Source of the DNA: Galbitalea sp036491035
GTDB taxonomy: Bacteria; Actinomycetota; Actinomycetes; Actinomycetales; Microbacteriaceae
Assembly: GCA_036491035.1 (NCBI GenBank)
Contig: DASXCU010000091.1
Location: 1-64,000 of the forward strand
Direction of reading: 5' to 3'
DNA: 64,000 nt
This document shows positions 40,485 through 48,979 of the stretch, piece after piece. Below the pieces are notes generated by a model, which saw only the letters and a list, made by a program, of their open reading frames with translations, was not told where the DNA came from and searched no databases. Positions within the stretch are counted from its first letter, which is position 1, and each line of letters starts with the position of its first letter. The translations under genes and the position numbers were made by a program.

Positions 40485-41390
40485 TCAGGCGGGTGGGCGG
40501 CCTCCGACCACGCCCACCGCCCGTGCTGCGAGTGTCGCGCCCGCCTCCGCCGCGGAATGCGCATCGTGCGAGACGATCCAGTCCGCGAGGAATCCGGCGC
40601 AGAAAGCATCTCCGGCACCGGTCGGGTCGACGGTCTTCGCGGGCGTCACTTCCACGCGCACCGTCTCGCCCTTGCTGGCCACGATGATGCCGGCCACGCC
40701 GAGCGTAAGCGCCACGAGTGGGAAGCTCCTCGCGAGCTTCTGGGCGATCGCCGTCGGATCGTCGAGACCGGTGAGCGCACGGCCCTCGTCGATACTCGGA
40801 AAGAGCAGGTCGATGCCGGAGATGGCGCTCAGAAATCGCTTCGCGCCGAAGTCGGCCAGGAACCCGGCGGAGGCCGCGTCCACCGACACGTGAACACCCC
40901 GTGATTTCGCCCGCTTGATCAATCGTGTGAAGCCGGTCGTGTCCGTCCTGCCGAAGAGGCCGTAGCCCGTGAAGTGCAAGGCGGCGGCGCCATCCAGAAT
41001 CGCGTCGGAGACGGAATCCGGGTCGAGCGATGCGTTCGCACCGCGCTCGGTCAGCATGCTGCGGGTGTCGCCGTCGACGAGGATGACGATGGTCCCGGTG
41101 GGCAGGGTGTGGTCGCCCGCCAGCATGGCGCGCACGCCCGCCTCGCGGAGAACTCGGGTGTGACGTTCCAGATCGAGTACCCCTACGCGCCCGACGAAGT
41201 CGACCGCGACGCCCGTCGTCGCCAGCCAGGTCGCCGTATTGGCGGCCGATCCGCCACCACGCCGCACGATGGCGGCCGGAGTGTCGGTGTCCGGTCGAAT
41301 TGCTCCCCTGGGCGTCGCGATGACGTCATCGATCACATCCCCGAAGACGACGACCCGGGGTCGACCGTCCACCCCCCGATCATCACCCAT
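40485..41390 (-). CDS. psuK: PfkB-family carbohydrate kinase, probable pseudouridine kinase
   Basis: A 301-residue ribokinase-like enzyme. The substrate signature RRGGGSAANTATWLATTG and the C-terminal PfkB motif VDPTGAGDAFCAGFLADW with catalytic Asp are intact. It overlaps psuG by 8 nt on the same strand, and the pair kinase plus pseudouridine-5'-phosphate glycosidase is the known pseudouridine salvage route, so pseudouridine is the likely substrate. The specificity rests on context. Confidence 0.88.
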   Translation of the reverse strand: MGDDRGVDGRPRVVVFGDVIDDVIATPRGAIRPDTDTPAAIVRRGGGSAANTATWLATTGVAVDFVGRVGVLDLERHTRVLREAGVRAMLAGDHTLPTGTIVILVDGDTRSMLTERGANASLDPDSVSDAILDGAAALHFTGYGLFGRTDTTGFTRLIKRAKSRGVHVSVDAASAGFLADFGAKRFLSAISGIDLLFPSIDEGRALTGLDDPTAIAQKLARSFPLVALTLGVAGIIVASKGETVRVEVTPAKTVDPTGAGDAFCAGFLADWIVSHDAHSAAEAGATLAARAVGVVGGRPPA

Positions 41391-42297
41391 TCAGCCGCGA
41401 CCATTCCGTCGCAATCATCCCCGCCACGCGCACATTATTGCGCGCCAGGTCCAGGTTCACTTCGAGACTGCGTCCCTCGGAGGCCTTCACGATATAGCTC
41501 AGCAGGAACGGGGTGACCGCCTTGCCGTGCACACCGGCCTCGTCGGCGGCCGCGAGCGCCTCTTCGAGTACGCGGTCGTGCTCCGCGGGGTCCCACTGCT
41601 GCTCGCGGGGAACCGCGTTTGCGACCACGATGCCCTGGCCGGAGCCCAGTTCATCCTGCGCACGCATGATCGCCGCCACCTCTGCGGCGGTGTCGACCGA
41701 CCAGTCGAGCACCTGCGCCGACTCGGTCAGCCAGAAGCTGGGAAAGATCTTGGTGCCGAAACCGATCACGGGGACGCTGAGCGACTCGAGCCGCTCGAGG
41801 GTCGCGGCAATATCGAGCACCGACTTCACTCCGGCGCTCACGACGGTGATCGGGGTCACCGCGAGTGTCGCAAGGTCGGCCGACTCGTCGAACGTGCTGG
41901 ATGCGCCGCGATGAACGCCGCCGAGTCCTCCGGTAGCGAAGACCCGGACGCCGGCCATCGCGGCGAGGTGTGCGGTAGCAGCGACAGTCGTCGCGCCACT
42001 CGCTCCACGCGCCGCGAGAATCGGTAGGTCACGAACGCTCGCCTTGGCGAGGTCTTCCTCGGCGATGCGTCGAACGCCCTCCGCGTCGAGCCCGATCTGC
42101 GGCACACCATCGAGCACGGCGACCGTGGCGGCGGTGACTCCCGCTTCGGCGAGGATTCGCTCGAACTCGAGCGCCGCCTCGTGATTTCGGGGACGCGGCA
42201 GTCCGTGGCTGATGATCGTGGATTCGAGGGCGACGACGGGGCGGTGGTCCGCGAGAGCGGCTGCAACCGCGTCGGAGACATGCAGGTGTGTACTCAT
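41383..42297 (-). CDS. psuG: Pseudouridine-5'-phosphate glycosidase
   Basis: A 304-residue enzyme that splits pseudouridine 5'-phosphate into uracil and ribose 5-phosphate. Family signatures are ALESTIISHGLPRPRNHEAAL near the N-terminus, GASGATTVAATAHLAAMAGVRVFATGGLGGVHRGA in the middle, and TPFLLSYIVKASEGRSLEVNLDLARNN at the end. Length fits PsuG. The ATG at 42297 lacks a Shine-Dalgarno site; a TAAGTT lies 9 nt before it. The uracil made here can be used by Upp, encoded 5 kb away. Confidence 0.96.
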   Translation of the reverse strand: MSTHLHVSDAVAAALADHRPVVALESTIISHGLPRPRNHEAALEFERILAEAGVTAATVAVLDGVPQIGLDAEGVRRIAEEDLAKASVRDLPILAARGASGATTVAATAHLAAMAGVRVFATGGLGGVHRGASSTFDESADLATLAVTPITVVSAGVKSVLDIAATLERLESLSVPVIGFGTKIFPSFWLTESAQVLDWSVDTAAEVAAIMRAQDELGSGQGIVVANAVPREQQWDPAEHDRVLEEALAAADEAGVHGKAVTPFLLSYIVKASEGRSLEVNLDLARNNVRVAGMIATEWSRLNG

Positions 42298-42579
42298 ACT
42301 TCGCCTAACTTACCCGCCGGAAACCGGGGTTCGGACCGTCCACGCGAGGGGCGGAAAAGTAACACCGCGGCGCCGCTGGTTCACGCGGCATTTTCCCAGC
42401 CTTCTTTTTCGGCCAGCCGACATCCGCGCCAGTACTGGGATCGGGGCCCCGGAACAAAATCCATTGGCCACGGATTACCCCGCTTTGGGGGACACGCACC
42501 AAACCCGTTCCCGTGGCTCTCCGGACCTCCAGTGCAACCCGAAGTTCGGGAAGCGAAAACGCATTGAGGAGTTCATCTC
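42298..42579 (+). promoter_or_regulatory. 282-bp structured leader/upstream region of the secreted protein gene
   Basis: No gene is seen. CCACGG (42468-42473) pairs with CCGTGG (42511-42516) and encloses CCCC-GCTTT-GGGG (42478-42490) followed by a GGGGGACACGCACC stretch. A separate hairpin CCCGAA-G-TTCGGG lies at 42538-42550, and GAGGAG stands 8 nt before the ATG. The closed multi-part fold resembles a riboswitch in outline. It partly recalls c-di-AMP (ydaO) elements, but the GGTGAATC core is missing. Confidence 0.45.
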
Positions 42580-43140
42580 ATGAACAAGTTCAGTAAAAAG
42601 TCCGCATTCGGAATCGCCACCGTTGGGGCCGCCGCAGCACTGGTTGCCGGCTTCGCCGCTCCGGCGATGGCATCGACTACGCATGCCGTTCACGACAGCT
42701 CGTACTCGAGCAAATCGAAGAGCACAACGGAGAGCACGAACAAGGACATGACTTCGGCCTCCGCCTGGGCTGACGCTCTCCGCAACGTCAGCACCGGCAT
42801 CGGCACGGGCACCGCGTCCAACTGGTCGCCCGTCGTCGTGTCGCCGTCGCTCAACGCGCCGATCTCTGCCGGTGACATCGGATCCGGCAACGCGCTGCTC
42901 TCGGGCAACGAGGTGCCGGTGCTCTCCGGTAACGATGTTCAGGCGCCGCTGCTCTCGGGCAACGACACCGCCATCGGGAACAACGACGGCAACGTCAGCA
43001 ATGTTGGCAACGGCGACCTCACGGGCGGCATCAACACGAGCGTCAACAACCTCGTGAACAGCCTCACCAAGGATGTCGGCAACAACTCGTCCTCGACCAG
43101 CTCGACGGGCATCGTCGACTCGATCCTCGGCGGCCGCTAA
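42580..43140 (+). CDS. Secreted Asn/Ser/Gly-rich repeat protein
   Basis: A 186-residue exported protein. The signal peptide has a KKSAFG start, an Ala/Gly-rich core and a cleavage site near PAMASTTHA. The mature part has no cysteine, a Ser/Lys/Thr-rich head, a middle with three LSGN(E/D) repeats (LLSGNEVPVLSGND, PLLSGND) and an Asn/Gly/Ser-rich tail ending SILGGR. I recognise no family; low complexity and repeats suggest a surface or matrix protein. The ATG has GAGGAG 8 nt upstream, and a terminator follows. Confidence 0.8.
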   Translation: MNKFSKKSAFGIATVGAAAALVAGFAAPAMASTTHAVHDSSYSSKSKSTTESTNKDMTSASAWADALRNVSTGIGTGTASNWSPVVVSPSLNAPISAGDIGSGNALLSGNEVPVLSGNDVQAPLLSGNDTAIGNNDGNVSNVGNGDLTGGINTSVNNLVNSLTKDVGNNSSSTSSTGIVDSILGGR

Positions 43141-43150
43141 CCACAGACCC

Positions 43151-43197
43151 GAGCGGATCCGCGTCCTTCCCAGTGGCGCGGGTCCGCTCGTCTATTT
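43151..43197 (+). terminator. Intrinsic terminator of the secreted protein gene
   Basis: GAGCGGATCCGCG (43151-43163) pairs with CGCGGGTCCGCTC (43177-43189), followed by GTCTATTT. It lies 11 nt after the stop codon and just before the convergent glycosylase stop. Confidence 0.75.
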
Positions 43198-44055
43198 AAG
43201 GAGTCGCGACAGGACACGGTCGGCGAGCGGCTTGCCGCCCGTCTGGCAGGTGGGGCAGTACTGGAAGGTCGAGTCGGCAAAGATCACCTGGCGCACGGTG
43301 TCCCCGCAGACCGGGCATGGCAGCCCGTTGCGGCCGTGCACCTGAAGGTTCGACTTCTTCTCGGCCTTCAGCTCCGACGCCGCCAGGCCGTCCGCCCGGG
43401 CGATTGCATCGCGAAGGGTGGTCTGCATCGCCTCGTAGAGCGTCGCGATGTCCTCGGCGGGCATCGCGGCTGGCTTGTACGGGGACATCCGTGCGGCGTG
43501 CAGGATCTCATCCGAGTAGGCGTTGCCGATGCCCGCGATGATCGACTGGTTGCGAAGCACGCCCTTGATCTGGGATCGGCCGGCGCGATTCAGGATGGCG
43601 GCGAAGGCGGCCTCGGTGAAGGACGGCTCCAGCGGCTCCGGTCCGAGTTTTGCGATGCCCGGGATCTGCGACGGATCCCGCACCAGGTAGATCGCCAGGC
43701 TCTTCTTGGTGCCGTACTCGGTCACGTCGAAGCCCGATCCGTCATCCAGGATCAGCCGCGCCGTCAGCGGGCCGCGCCCCAGGGCTTTGGATGGCTGCGG
43801 TGCACTGTCTCGCCAGCGGATCCAGCCCGCCCGAGCCAGGTGCAGCACGAGGTGCAGATCGTCTCCGACTCCGAAGTCGAGGAACTTGCCGTGCCGGTAT
43901 GCGCTGGTGAACTTCTCTCCCACCAGTGCATCCACCGATACCTCGAACGTCTTCAGCGCAGAGAACGACAGGATGTCGAGTCGCTTGATCTCCCGGCCGA
44001 TGAGGCGCGCGCCAAGATCCGCCACGAGGGCGGTCACTTCGGGGAGCTCAGGCAC
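43192..44055 (-). CDS. Fpg/Nei-family DNA glycosylase
   Basis: A 287-residue base-excision repair enzyme that removes oxidised bases and cuts the strand. It begins PELPEVT with the catalytic Pro and Glu, has the helix-two-turn-helix in LRNQSIIAGIGNAYSDEILHAARM, and ends in a zinc finger with CPVCGDTV and CPTCQTGGKPL. Nei2/Nei-like versus Fpg cannot be decided by eye. The GTG at 44055 follows GATACT by exactly 6 nt on the minus strand. It is divergent from a second glycosylase gene 97 bp away. Confidence 0.95.
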   Translation of the reverse strand: MPELPEVTALVADLGARLIGREIKRLDILSFSALKTFEVSVDALVGEKFTSAYRHGKFLDFGVGDDLHLVLHLARAGWIRWRDSAPQPSKALGRGPLTARLILDDGSGFDVTEYGTKKSLAIYLVRDPSQIPGIAKLGPEPLEPSFTEAAFAAILNRAGRSQIKGVLRNQSIIAGIGNAYSDEILHAARMSPYKPAAMPAEDIATLYEAMQTTLRDAIARADGLAASELKAEKKSNLQVHGRNGLPCPVCGDTVRQVIFADSTFQYCPTCQTGGKPLADRVLSRLLK

Positions 44056-44152
44056 TCTTCCAGTATCCCGCGAGCCTCGGATGCCCGTGGGGGTTGTTCG
44101 CGCTCAGCGACGCCGCAATGGCCGCGTCGCCGGTGCGGAATACGGTGGTCGC

Positions 44153-45232
44153 GTGGGCATCCGGAACATCTCGCAGCGTGAGGCGCGACAGATTGCGGTT
44201 CGCGCTGCCCTGCTGGATGCGTCGAGGCCGGATGACATCCTCGAGCTGGTCCGCGGAATCACGATGCTCAGAGTCGAGCTGACCCCGACCGTCGCTCCGT
44301 CGGCCGACCACATCGCCTGGTCGAGGCTCGGAGCGGCCTACCGACTCGGCGAGGCCGATCGCGCCCTGGCGCTCGGGCCGCTGTTCGAACGGGACTGGAT
44401 GCTCCGTCCGATGTCCGACCTGGGGCTCTACGTCGCGAGCGCTCGTACCTGGCCCGATCGCGCGAACACCCGCGGCTGGATGGACGCGAACGCGGACTTC
44501 GCGAACGGAATACTGGACCGCATCGCGGACCTCGGCCCCCTCACGTCCCGGGACATCCCCGACGAGGCATTCGTGCCGTGGCCGTCGACCGGGTGGAGCA
44601 ACAACCGCAATGTGACCAAGATGCTCGAGTGCCTCCACATGGTCGGCGAGCTCGCCGTGGTCGGCCGCGCCGGACGACTTCGCATCTGGGACCTGGCCGG
44701 TCGGGTGTATCCGCCGACCGCCGAGGTGCCGCTTGACGAGGCGCGGCGGATTCGAAGCGAGCGACTCCTCGGTGCGTGCGGAATCATGCGCGACAGCCGC
44801 GCGGTGTCCCCGATCGAGGTGCACGGGCTGGCCGAAGTCGGGCAGGCTGTCACGATCGACGGCGTCCGCGGCCGATGGCGGGTGGACCCGGATCAGCTGG
44901 GCCGGTCCTTCGATGGGCGCACGGCAATCCTGTCGCCGTTCGACCGGCTGATGACCGACCCGCAGCGGATCGCGCGGCTGTTCGAGTTCGACTACACCCT
45001 CGAGATGTACAAGCCGTCGGCGAGTCGGGTCTGGGGGCAGTTCGCGCTTCCGATTCTGCATGGCGACCGGCTGGTCGGAAAAGTGGATGCGCGCAGCGAC
45101 TATGACACCGGGCGGTTCGTGGTGCACCGGGTTCACGAGGATGAGTCGTTCGCGCCGTCTGTCCGCGACGCCGTCGACGAGGAACTCGACTCCTTCGCCT
45201 CCTGGCTGCGCCTGTCGCTTCACCGCGCGTAA
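44153..45232 (+). CDS. AlkZ/YcaQ-type winged-helix DNA glycosylase
   Basis: A 359-residue HTH_42 protein. Relatives remove interstrand crosslinked or alkylated bases. The start ISQREARQIAVRAALLD, the middle RDWMLRPMSDLGLYVASARTW and the C-terminal GRTAILSPFDRLMTDPQRIARLFEFDYTLEMYKP block with a pocket-forming YxxE-like stretch fit this family. GTG at 44153 follows TACGGT by exactly 6 nt; an in-frame upstream extension would overlap the divergent Nei-like gene and is rejected. It is probably cotranscribed with the next small gene. Confidence 0.92.
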   Translation: MGIRNISQREARQIAVRAALLDASRPDDILELVRGITMLRVELTPTVAPSADHIAWSRLGAAYRLGEADRALALGPLFERDWMLRPMSDLGLYVASARTWPDRANTRGWMDANADFANGILDRIADLGPLTSRDIPDEAFVPWPSTGWSNNRNVTKMLECLHMVGELAVVGRAGRLRIWDLAGRVYPPTAEVPLDEARRIRSERLLGACGIMRDSRAVSPIEVHGLAEVGQAVTIDGVRGRWRVDPDQLGRSFDGRTAILSPFDRLMTDPQRIARLFEFDYTLEMYKPSASRVWGQFALPILHGDRLVGKVDARSDYDTGRFVVHRVHEDESFAPSVRDAVDEELDSFASWLRLSLHRA

Positions 45233-45242
45233 CGTCGAGGGT

Positions 45243-45581
45243 GTGACCGACTCAATCGCCCTCGTCCGTCGTTTCTACGCCGCGTATCAGGAGCAGGACG
45301 TCGATGCGGCCCGCGCGATCCTCTCCGACCGGCTGTCCTTCACGTCGCCCCAGGACGACCACATCGACAAGGTCGCGTACCTTGAGCGCTGTTTCCCGAC
45401 CGCCGAGCGATTCGTCTCGACCGAGATCCTCGACCCGGTCGAGGTGACGCCGGGGCTGGTTCTCTGGCGCTACCGGTATGAACTGGAGGACGGCGGCCGC
45501 TTCAGCAACGTCGAGGAGATCACAGTCGGGGACGACCGGATCGTGGACATCCGCGTTTACTTCGGAGGCCCTCTCGATTAG
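45243..45581 (+). CDS. SnoaL/NTF2-like protein
   Basis: A 112-residue cone-fold protein (IALVRRFYAAYQEQDVDAARAIL, then LERCFPTAERF, GLVLWRYRYELEDGGRFSNVEEITVGDDRIVDIRVYFG). NTF2-like proteins can be enzymes or binding proteins; none can be chosen here. The GTG at 45243 lies 7 nt after TAACGT, a box that overlaps the stop codon of the glycosylase gene. It converges with the next gene by 4 nt. Confidence 0.88.
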   Translation: MTDSIALVRRFYAAYQEQDVDAARAILSDRLSFTSPQDDHIDKVAYLERCFPTAERFVSTEILDPVEVTPGLVLWRYRYELEDGGRFSNVEEITVGDDRIVDIRVYFGGPLD

Positions 45582-46276
45582 GCGGGGACGTCCGCCGCTC
45601 GCGCCCGTGCAACATCGCGGCCCCGAGGCGAATCCGGGAACCGATCGAAGAGGTCACGCACCTGTGCCGCCGGGAGGTTAGCGCCGAAGAGTTCGCTGCC
45701 GGGCTCGAGCCGAATCCCGTCGCCCAGCGGGCCGCCGATCACGGCGTCGAACCCGAGCGAATCGACGATAGCCGCCGCGATGCGCAGGTCGCCCGCGTCG
45801 TTTCCGACGATGGCAATGGCCTTTCGGTCGGGGTCGCCAGTAGGGCGCCCGCCCTCGTCGAGGTCGTGATAGCCCATGTGGTTGAAGGCCTTCACGACTC
45901 GCGATCCGGGCAGGAACTCTTGCACGAGCTCGCTCGTCGACGTGCGCAGGTCGGTGAGATCCGCGCGAATCCCGTCGATCTCCCACCAGTAGTTGGTGGC
46001 GTCCAGGACGAGCTTGCCGCGCAGGGCTTCGACCGGGAGCGTGCGGTACTTGCCGAGCGGGAGGGCGAGGATCATCACGTCGCTCTTCGCGGCTGCCTCG
46101 ACACCGGTCACCGCGATCGATCCGGGGGCGAGCACCTCGGCGGTGAGTGCGATTCGCTGCGGGTCTCCGGATCCCGCGATGAGCACCCGGTAACCGGCCG
46201 CGATCGCGAGGCGCGCCAGCACGGTACCGACCTTGCCGGCGCCGAGTATTCCGATCGTGTTTACGGTGTCAGGCAT
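45578..46276 (-). CDS. NADPH-dependent F420 reductase-like oxidoreductase
   Basis: A 232-residue protein with the Rossmann motif TIGILGAGKVGTVLARLAIAAGY and downstream LALPLGKYRTLP, LDATNYWWEIDG and VVKAFNHMGYHDL stretches typical of the F420-dependent NADP reductase-like family. Whether it uses F420 is unknown. It overlaps the LLM-oxidoreductase gene by 8 nt, and many LLM enzymes use FMN or F420, so the two may share a cofactor or a substrate pathway. Confidence 0.9.
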   Translation of the reverse strand: MPDTVNTIGILGAGKVGTVLARLAIAAGYRVLIAGSGDPQRIALTAEVLAPGSIAVTGVEAAAKSDVMILALPLGKYRTLPVEALRGKLVLDATNYWWEIDGIRADLTDLRTSTSELVQEFLPGSRVVKAFNHMGYHDLDEGGRPTGDPDRKAIAIVGNDAGDLRIAAAIVDSLGFDAVIGGPLGDGIRLEPGSELFGANLPAAQVRDLFDRFPDSPRGRDVARARAADVPA

Positions 46277-47318
46277 CGACGGGTTCACGCTCCAATAGTT
46301 CCAGAACGCGCGGGCGCACCTCGTTACCGAGGAGTTCGATCGTCTGCCGGCGGGACTCCACGGGCAACTCGTTGATGTCGTACTTCAGGTCGAACCGGCT
46401 CAGGTGCAACGCGCGGGCCACGCCGGCGATCTTCTGCGCGACGGTTTCCGGCGAGCCGACGAACAGTGCGCCCGTGGCGAGCTCCGCGTCATAGCGCTGG
46501 CGAGTGGGCGCGTAGAAACCCCGCTCCCGGCCGAGTCGTTCGACGACCGGCATCCAGCACTTCCACCAGGTATCCGCCGCCTCCTCATCCGTCTTCGCGA
46601 TCAGACCGAGCGAGTGCTGGCCGACCGGCTGGACCGGCTGGCCGAACTGTTCGAGCGCGCGGAAATACAGGTCGACGTGCCCCGCGAAACGTTCTGGCTG
46701 GCCACCGATGATGGCGAGCATGAGCGGAAGGCCATAGCGCGCCGCCCGGATTACGGAGTTCGGGCTCCCGCCCACACCGATCCACGTGGGGATGCCTCCG
46801 GCCTGCATCCGCGGGTGCAGGGTCTCGTTCACGAGCGGCGCGCGCACGGTGCCCGACCAGGTGACGGATTCCTCGCGCTGCAGTCTCATGAACAGCTCGA
46901 GCTTCTCCTCGAACAATTCCTCGTAGTCAGCCAGGTCGTAGCCGAACAGCGGAAACGATTCGGTCGCCGACGCCCGCCCGAGCACGAGTTGCGCGCGGCC
47001 GTTCGACACCGCATCGACGGTCGAGAACTCGTTGTAGACCCGCACCGGATCGTTCGTGCTGAGGACCGTGACCGACGTGCCGAGTTTGATCCGTTCGGTG
47101 GCCGTGGCGATGGCGGCCAGCAGGACCGGTGTCGCCGAGTCGACGAATCCCTCGCGATAGTGCTCGCCGACGCTGAAGACGTCGAGACCGACGGATTCGG
47201 CCAGTCTCGCCTCGTCGACCAGCAGTCGAAGCGTCTCCGCGTCGCTGAGGAGTTGGCCGCTCTGGGTTGGCACATCGCCGAACGAGTTGAGTCCGAGTTC
47301 GAATGTTCCGGATGTCAC
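46269..47318 (-). CDS. LLM class flavin-dependent oxidoreductase
   Basis: A 349-residue luciferase-like TIM-barrel enzyme. Signatures are DVFSVGEHYREGFVDSATPVLLAAIATATERIKLGTSVTVL, QLVLGRASATESFPLFGYD and PTWIGVGGSPNSVIRAARYGLPLMLAIIGG. The substrate is unknown. The GTG at 47318 has AAGGAG 6 nt upstream. Two perfect palindromes lie between it and the divergent MarR gene, so it is probably the target repressed by that MarR. Confidence 0.94.
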   Translation of the reverse strand: MTSGTFELGLNSFGDVPTQSGQLLSDAETLRLLVDEARLAESVGLDVFSVGEHYREGFVDSATPVLLAAIATATERIKLGTSVTVLSTNDPVRVYNEFSTVDAVSNGRAQLVLGRASATESFPLFGYDLADYEELFEEKLELFMRLQREESVTWSGTVRAPLVNETLHPRMQAGGIPTWIGVGGSPNSVIRAARYGLPLMLAIIGGQPERFAGHVDLYFRALEQFGQPVQPVGQHSLGLIAKTDEEAADTWWKCWMPVVERLGRERGFYAPTRQRYDAELATGALFVGSPETVAQKIAGVARALHLSRFDLKYDINELPVESRRQTIELLGNEVRPRVLELLEREPVDA

Positions 47319-47334
47319 TGGGTGCTCCTTATTA

Positions 47335-47377
47335 AATTGACATGTCAATTATGCGTCGGTATGATTGACATGTCAAT
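47335..47377. promoter_or_regulatory. Twin MarR operators
   Basis: AATTGACATGTCAATT (47335-47350) and ATTGACATGTCAAT (47364-47377) are perfect palindromes with centres 28 bp apart, about three helical turns. Each also contains TTGACA and so overlaps likely -35 boxes of the divergent promoters. Confidence 0.9.
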
Positions 47378-47393
47378 TTGATGGAGTTCGGAA

Positions 47394-47879
47394 ATGAACG
47401 CAGCGCACAGTCCTCGCACCGCCCGCCGCTCGCCGACGGCCGCAGAGCTTTCGGCGTGGCGAACCTTCATCGAAACCTCCGAGCGAATGCGCTCCGCTAT
47501 CGGCTCACGCCTCCAGGCCGACTCCAGCCTCTCGACTGGTGACTACGCGGTTCTGCTCAGCCTCTCCGAGGCACCGGGACAGCGTGTCCGATCGTCGGAG
47601 CTGGCCTGCGCGGTCGGCTGGGAGCGCAGCCGCCTCTCCCACCACCTCGGTCGGATGGAGCAGCGCGGACTCATCCGCCGCGAGGAGTGCGCAACCGACA
47701 GTCGCGGCGCCGAGGCCTGCCTGACGGCGACCGGCGCCCAGGCGTTTCGGGCGGCATCCGCTCCGCATCTGCACGCGATCAACGAACTGTTCGTGAACGC
47801 GCTGACCGGCGAACAGCTGGCTCAGATCGCCGCGATCGGCGAGGCGCTCGCTGCCCACCTCGACGAAGCGGTTGCCTAG
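47394..47879 (+). CDS. MarR family transcriptional regulator
   Basis: A 161-residue winged-helix repressor. The recognition part is RVRSSELACAVGWERSRLSHHLGRMEQRGLIRREE with the wing in DSRGAEACLTATG. The ATG at 47394 has GGAG 7 nt upstream. It is divergent from the LLM oxidoreductase, and the twin palindromes between them should be its binding sites, giving autoregulation and control of the oxidoreductase. It converges with the amidohydrolase by 4 nt. Confidence 0.95.
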   Translation: MNAAHSPRTARRSPTAAELSAWRTFIETSERMRSAIGSRLQADSSLSTGDYAVLLSLSEAPGQRVRSSELACAVGWERSRLSHHLGRMEQRGLIRREECATDSRGAEACLTATGAQAFRAASAPHLHAINELFVNALTGEQLAQIAAIGEALAAHLDEAVA

Positions 47880-48979
47880 CGCACCCGGTTCCCGGTGATC
47901 CAGACGCCCCGGATGGCGCGGGTTGCGGAGATGTCGCTGGTGGGATCGCCGTCGACCAGAATCAGGTCGGCCCGAAGACCAGCCGCGATGCGCCCTCGAT
48001 CGTGCAGGGCGAAGGAGTCGGCGACCAGTTCGGTTGCGCTGCGCAGCGCCTCCGCGGGAGTGAGCCCGGCACCCACCAGCAGCTCCAGCTCGCCGTGCAG
48101 GGACTCGCCGAGCTTCGGGCTGAACGGGACAAAGGGCGCGTTGTTTGCGTCCGTGCCGGCGAGGATCGGCACTCCGGCTTCCCGCATTGCCCGGACCGAG
48201 GCCTGCGCGACATGGATGCCCGGACCGGGACCACCGGTCGGCATCCCGAACTTGGCTCCGATGCCCTCCATCATCGAGAGCGTCGGGATGATCGCGATTC
48301 CCTTATCGACCATGGTCGCGATCTGCCCAGCCGTCACCGGGCTTCGAAGCGGAACGTGGGTCAGGAAGTCGACGCCCGCGTCGATCCCGAGCTGCACCGC
48401 GGCATCTGATGACGCATGCGCGATCGTGAGGAATCCGGCGGCGTGGGCGGCGGTCACAATCGCCGCGATCGTGTCTGCACCGAGCGCAGCGTCGCCCTTG
48501 TCAGCGGGGTCCTCGATGATGATCTTCACGAAGTCGCAGCCCTCGGCCACTCGATCGGCGATGAACGCCTCCGCGTCGTCCGGACCGAACAGCACGGTCG
48601 ACGGCGCGAACGTGTTCATCGTCGTCTGCAGGCCGCCGGGACCGGATGCGGGGCTCAGCGCGCTGCGGATGTCCGTCAATCCGGCGACGTTGCGCATGCT
48701 GTCGACGAGCGATCGCGGATTGGTCCCCATGTCGAGACCCGTGGTCACGCCCCAGGTGGCGAAGGCGGTGAGGTTGTCAGGCGAATCGAGATGGACGTGC
48801 GCGTCGATAAACCCGGGGAGCAGCGTTCCGCCGGCTCCATCGATGACGTTCCCGCTGGAGAGTTCGGAGCTGATCAGGCCGTCAGCGACGACGACCATGC
48901 GCGGCTCACTCAGTCCGGCCCCGTCGAAGACTCGAACATTCGTGATCGCGAACGGCTCCTGCTGGGTCGTGTCGGTCAT
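47876..48979 (-). CDS. Metal-dependent amidohydrolase (imidazolonepropionase-like)
   Basis: A 367-residue TIM-barrel hydrolase. Metal ligands are visible as GFIDAHVHLD (HxH), the Lys in FVKIIIEDP, His in TIAHASSDA, His in DFLTHVP and Asp in ILAGTDANNAP. Relatives hydrolyse cyclic amides and dipeptides. It is the last gene of an NmrA-HIT-amidohydrolase run with 4-nt overlaps; the promoter of that run carries the motif shared by the catabolic cluster, so a role in the same pathway is likely. Substrate unknown. Confidence 0.92.
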   Translation of the reverse strand: MTDTTQQEPFAITNVRVFDGAGLSEPRMVVVADGLISSELSSGNVIDGAGGTLLPGFIDAHVHLDSPDNLTAFATWGVTTGLDMGTNPRSLVDSMRNVAGLTDIRSALSPASGPGGLQTTMNTFAPSTVLFGPDDAEAFIADRVAEGCDFVKIIIEDPADKGDAALGADTIAAIVTAAHAAGFLTIAHASSDAAVQLGIDAGVDFLTHVPLRSPVTAGQIATMVDKGIAIIPTLSMMEGIGAKFGMPTGGPGPGIHVAQASVRAMREAGVPILAGTDANNAPFVPFSPKLGESLHGELELLVGAGLTPAEALRSATELVADSFALHDRGRIAAGLRADLILVDGDPTSDISATRAIRGVWITGNRVR

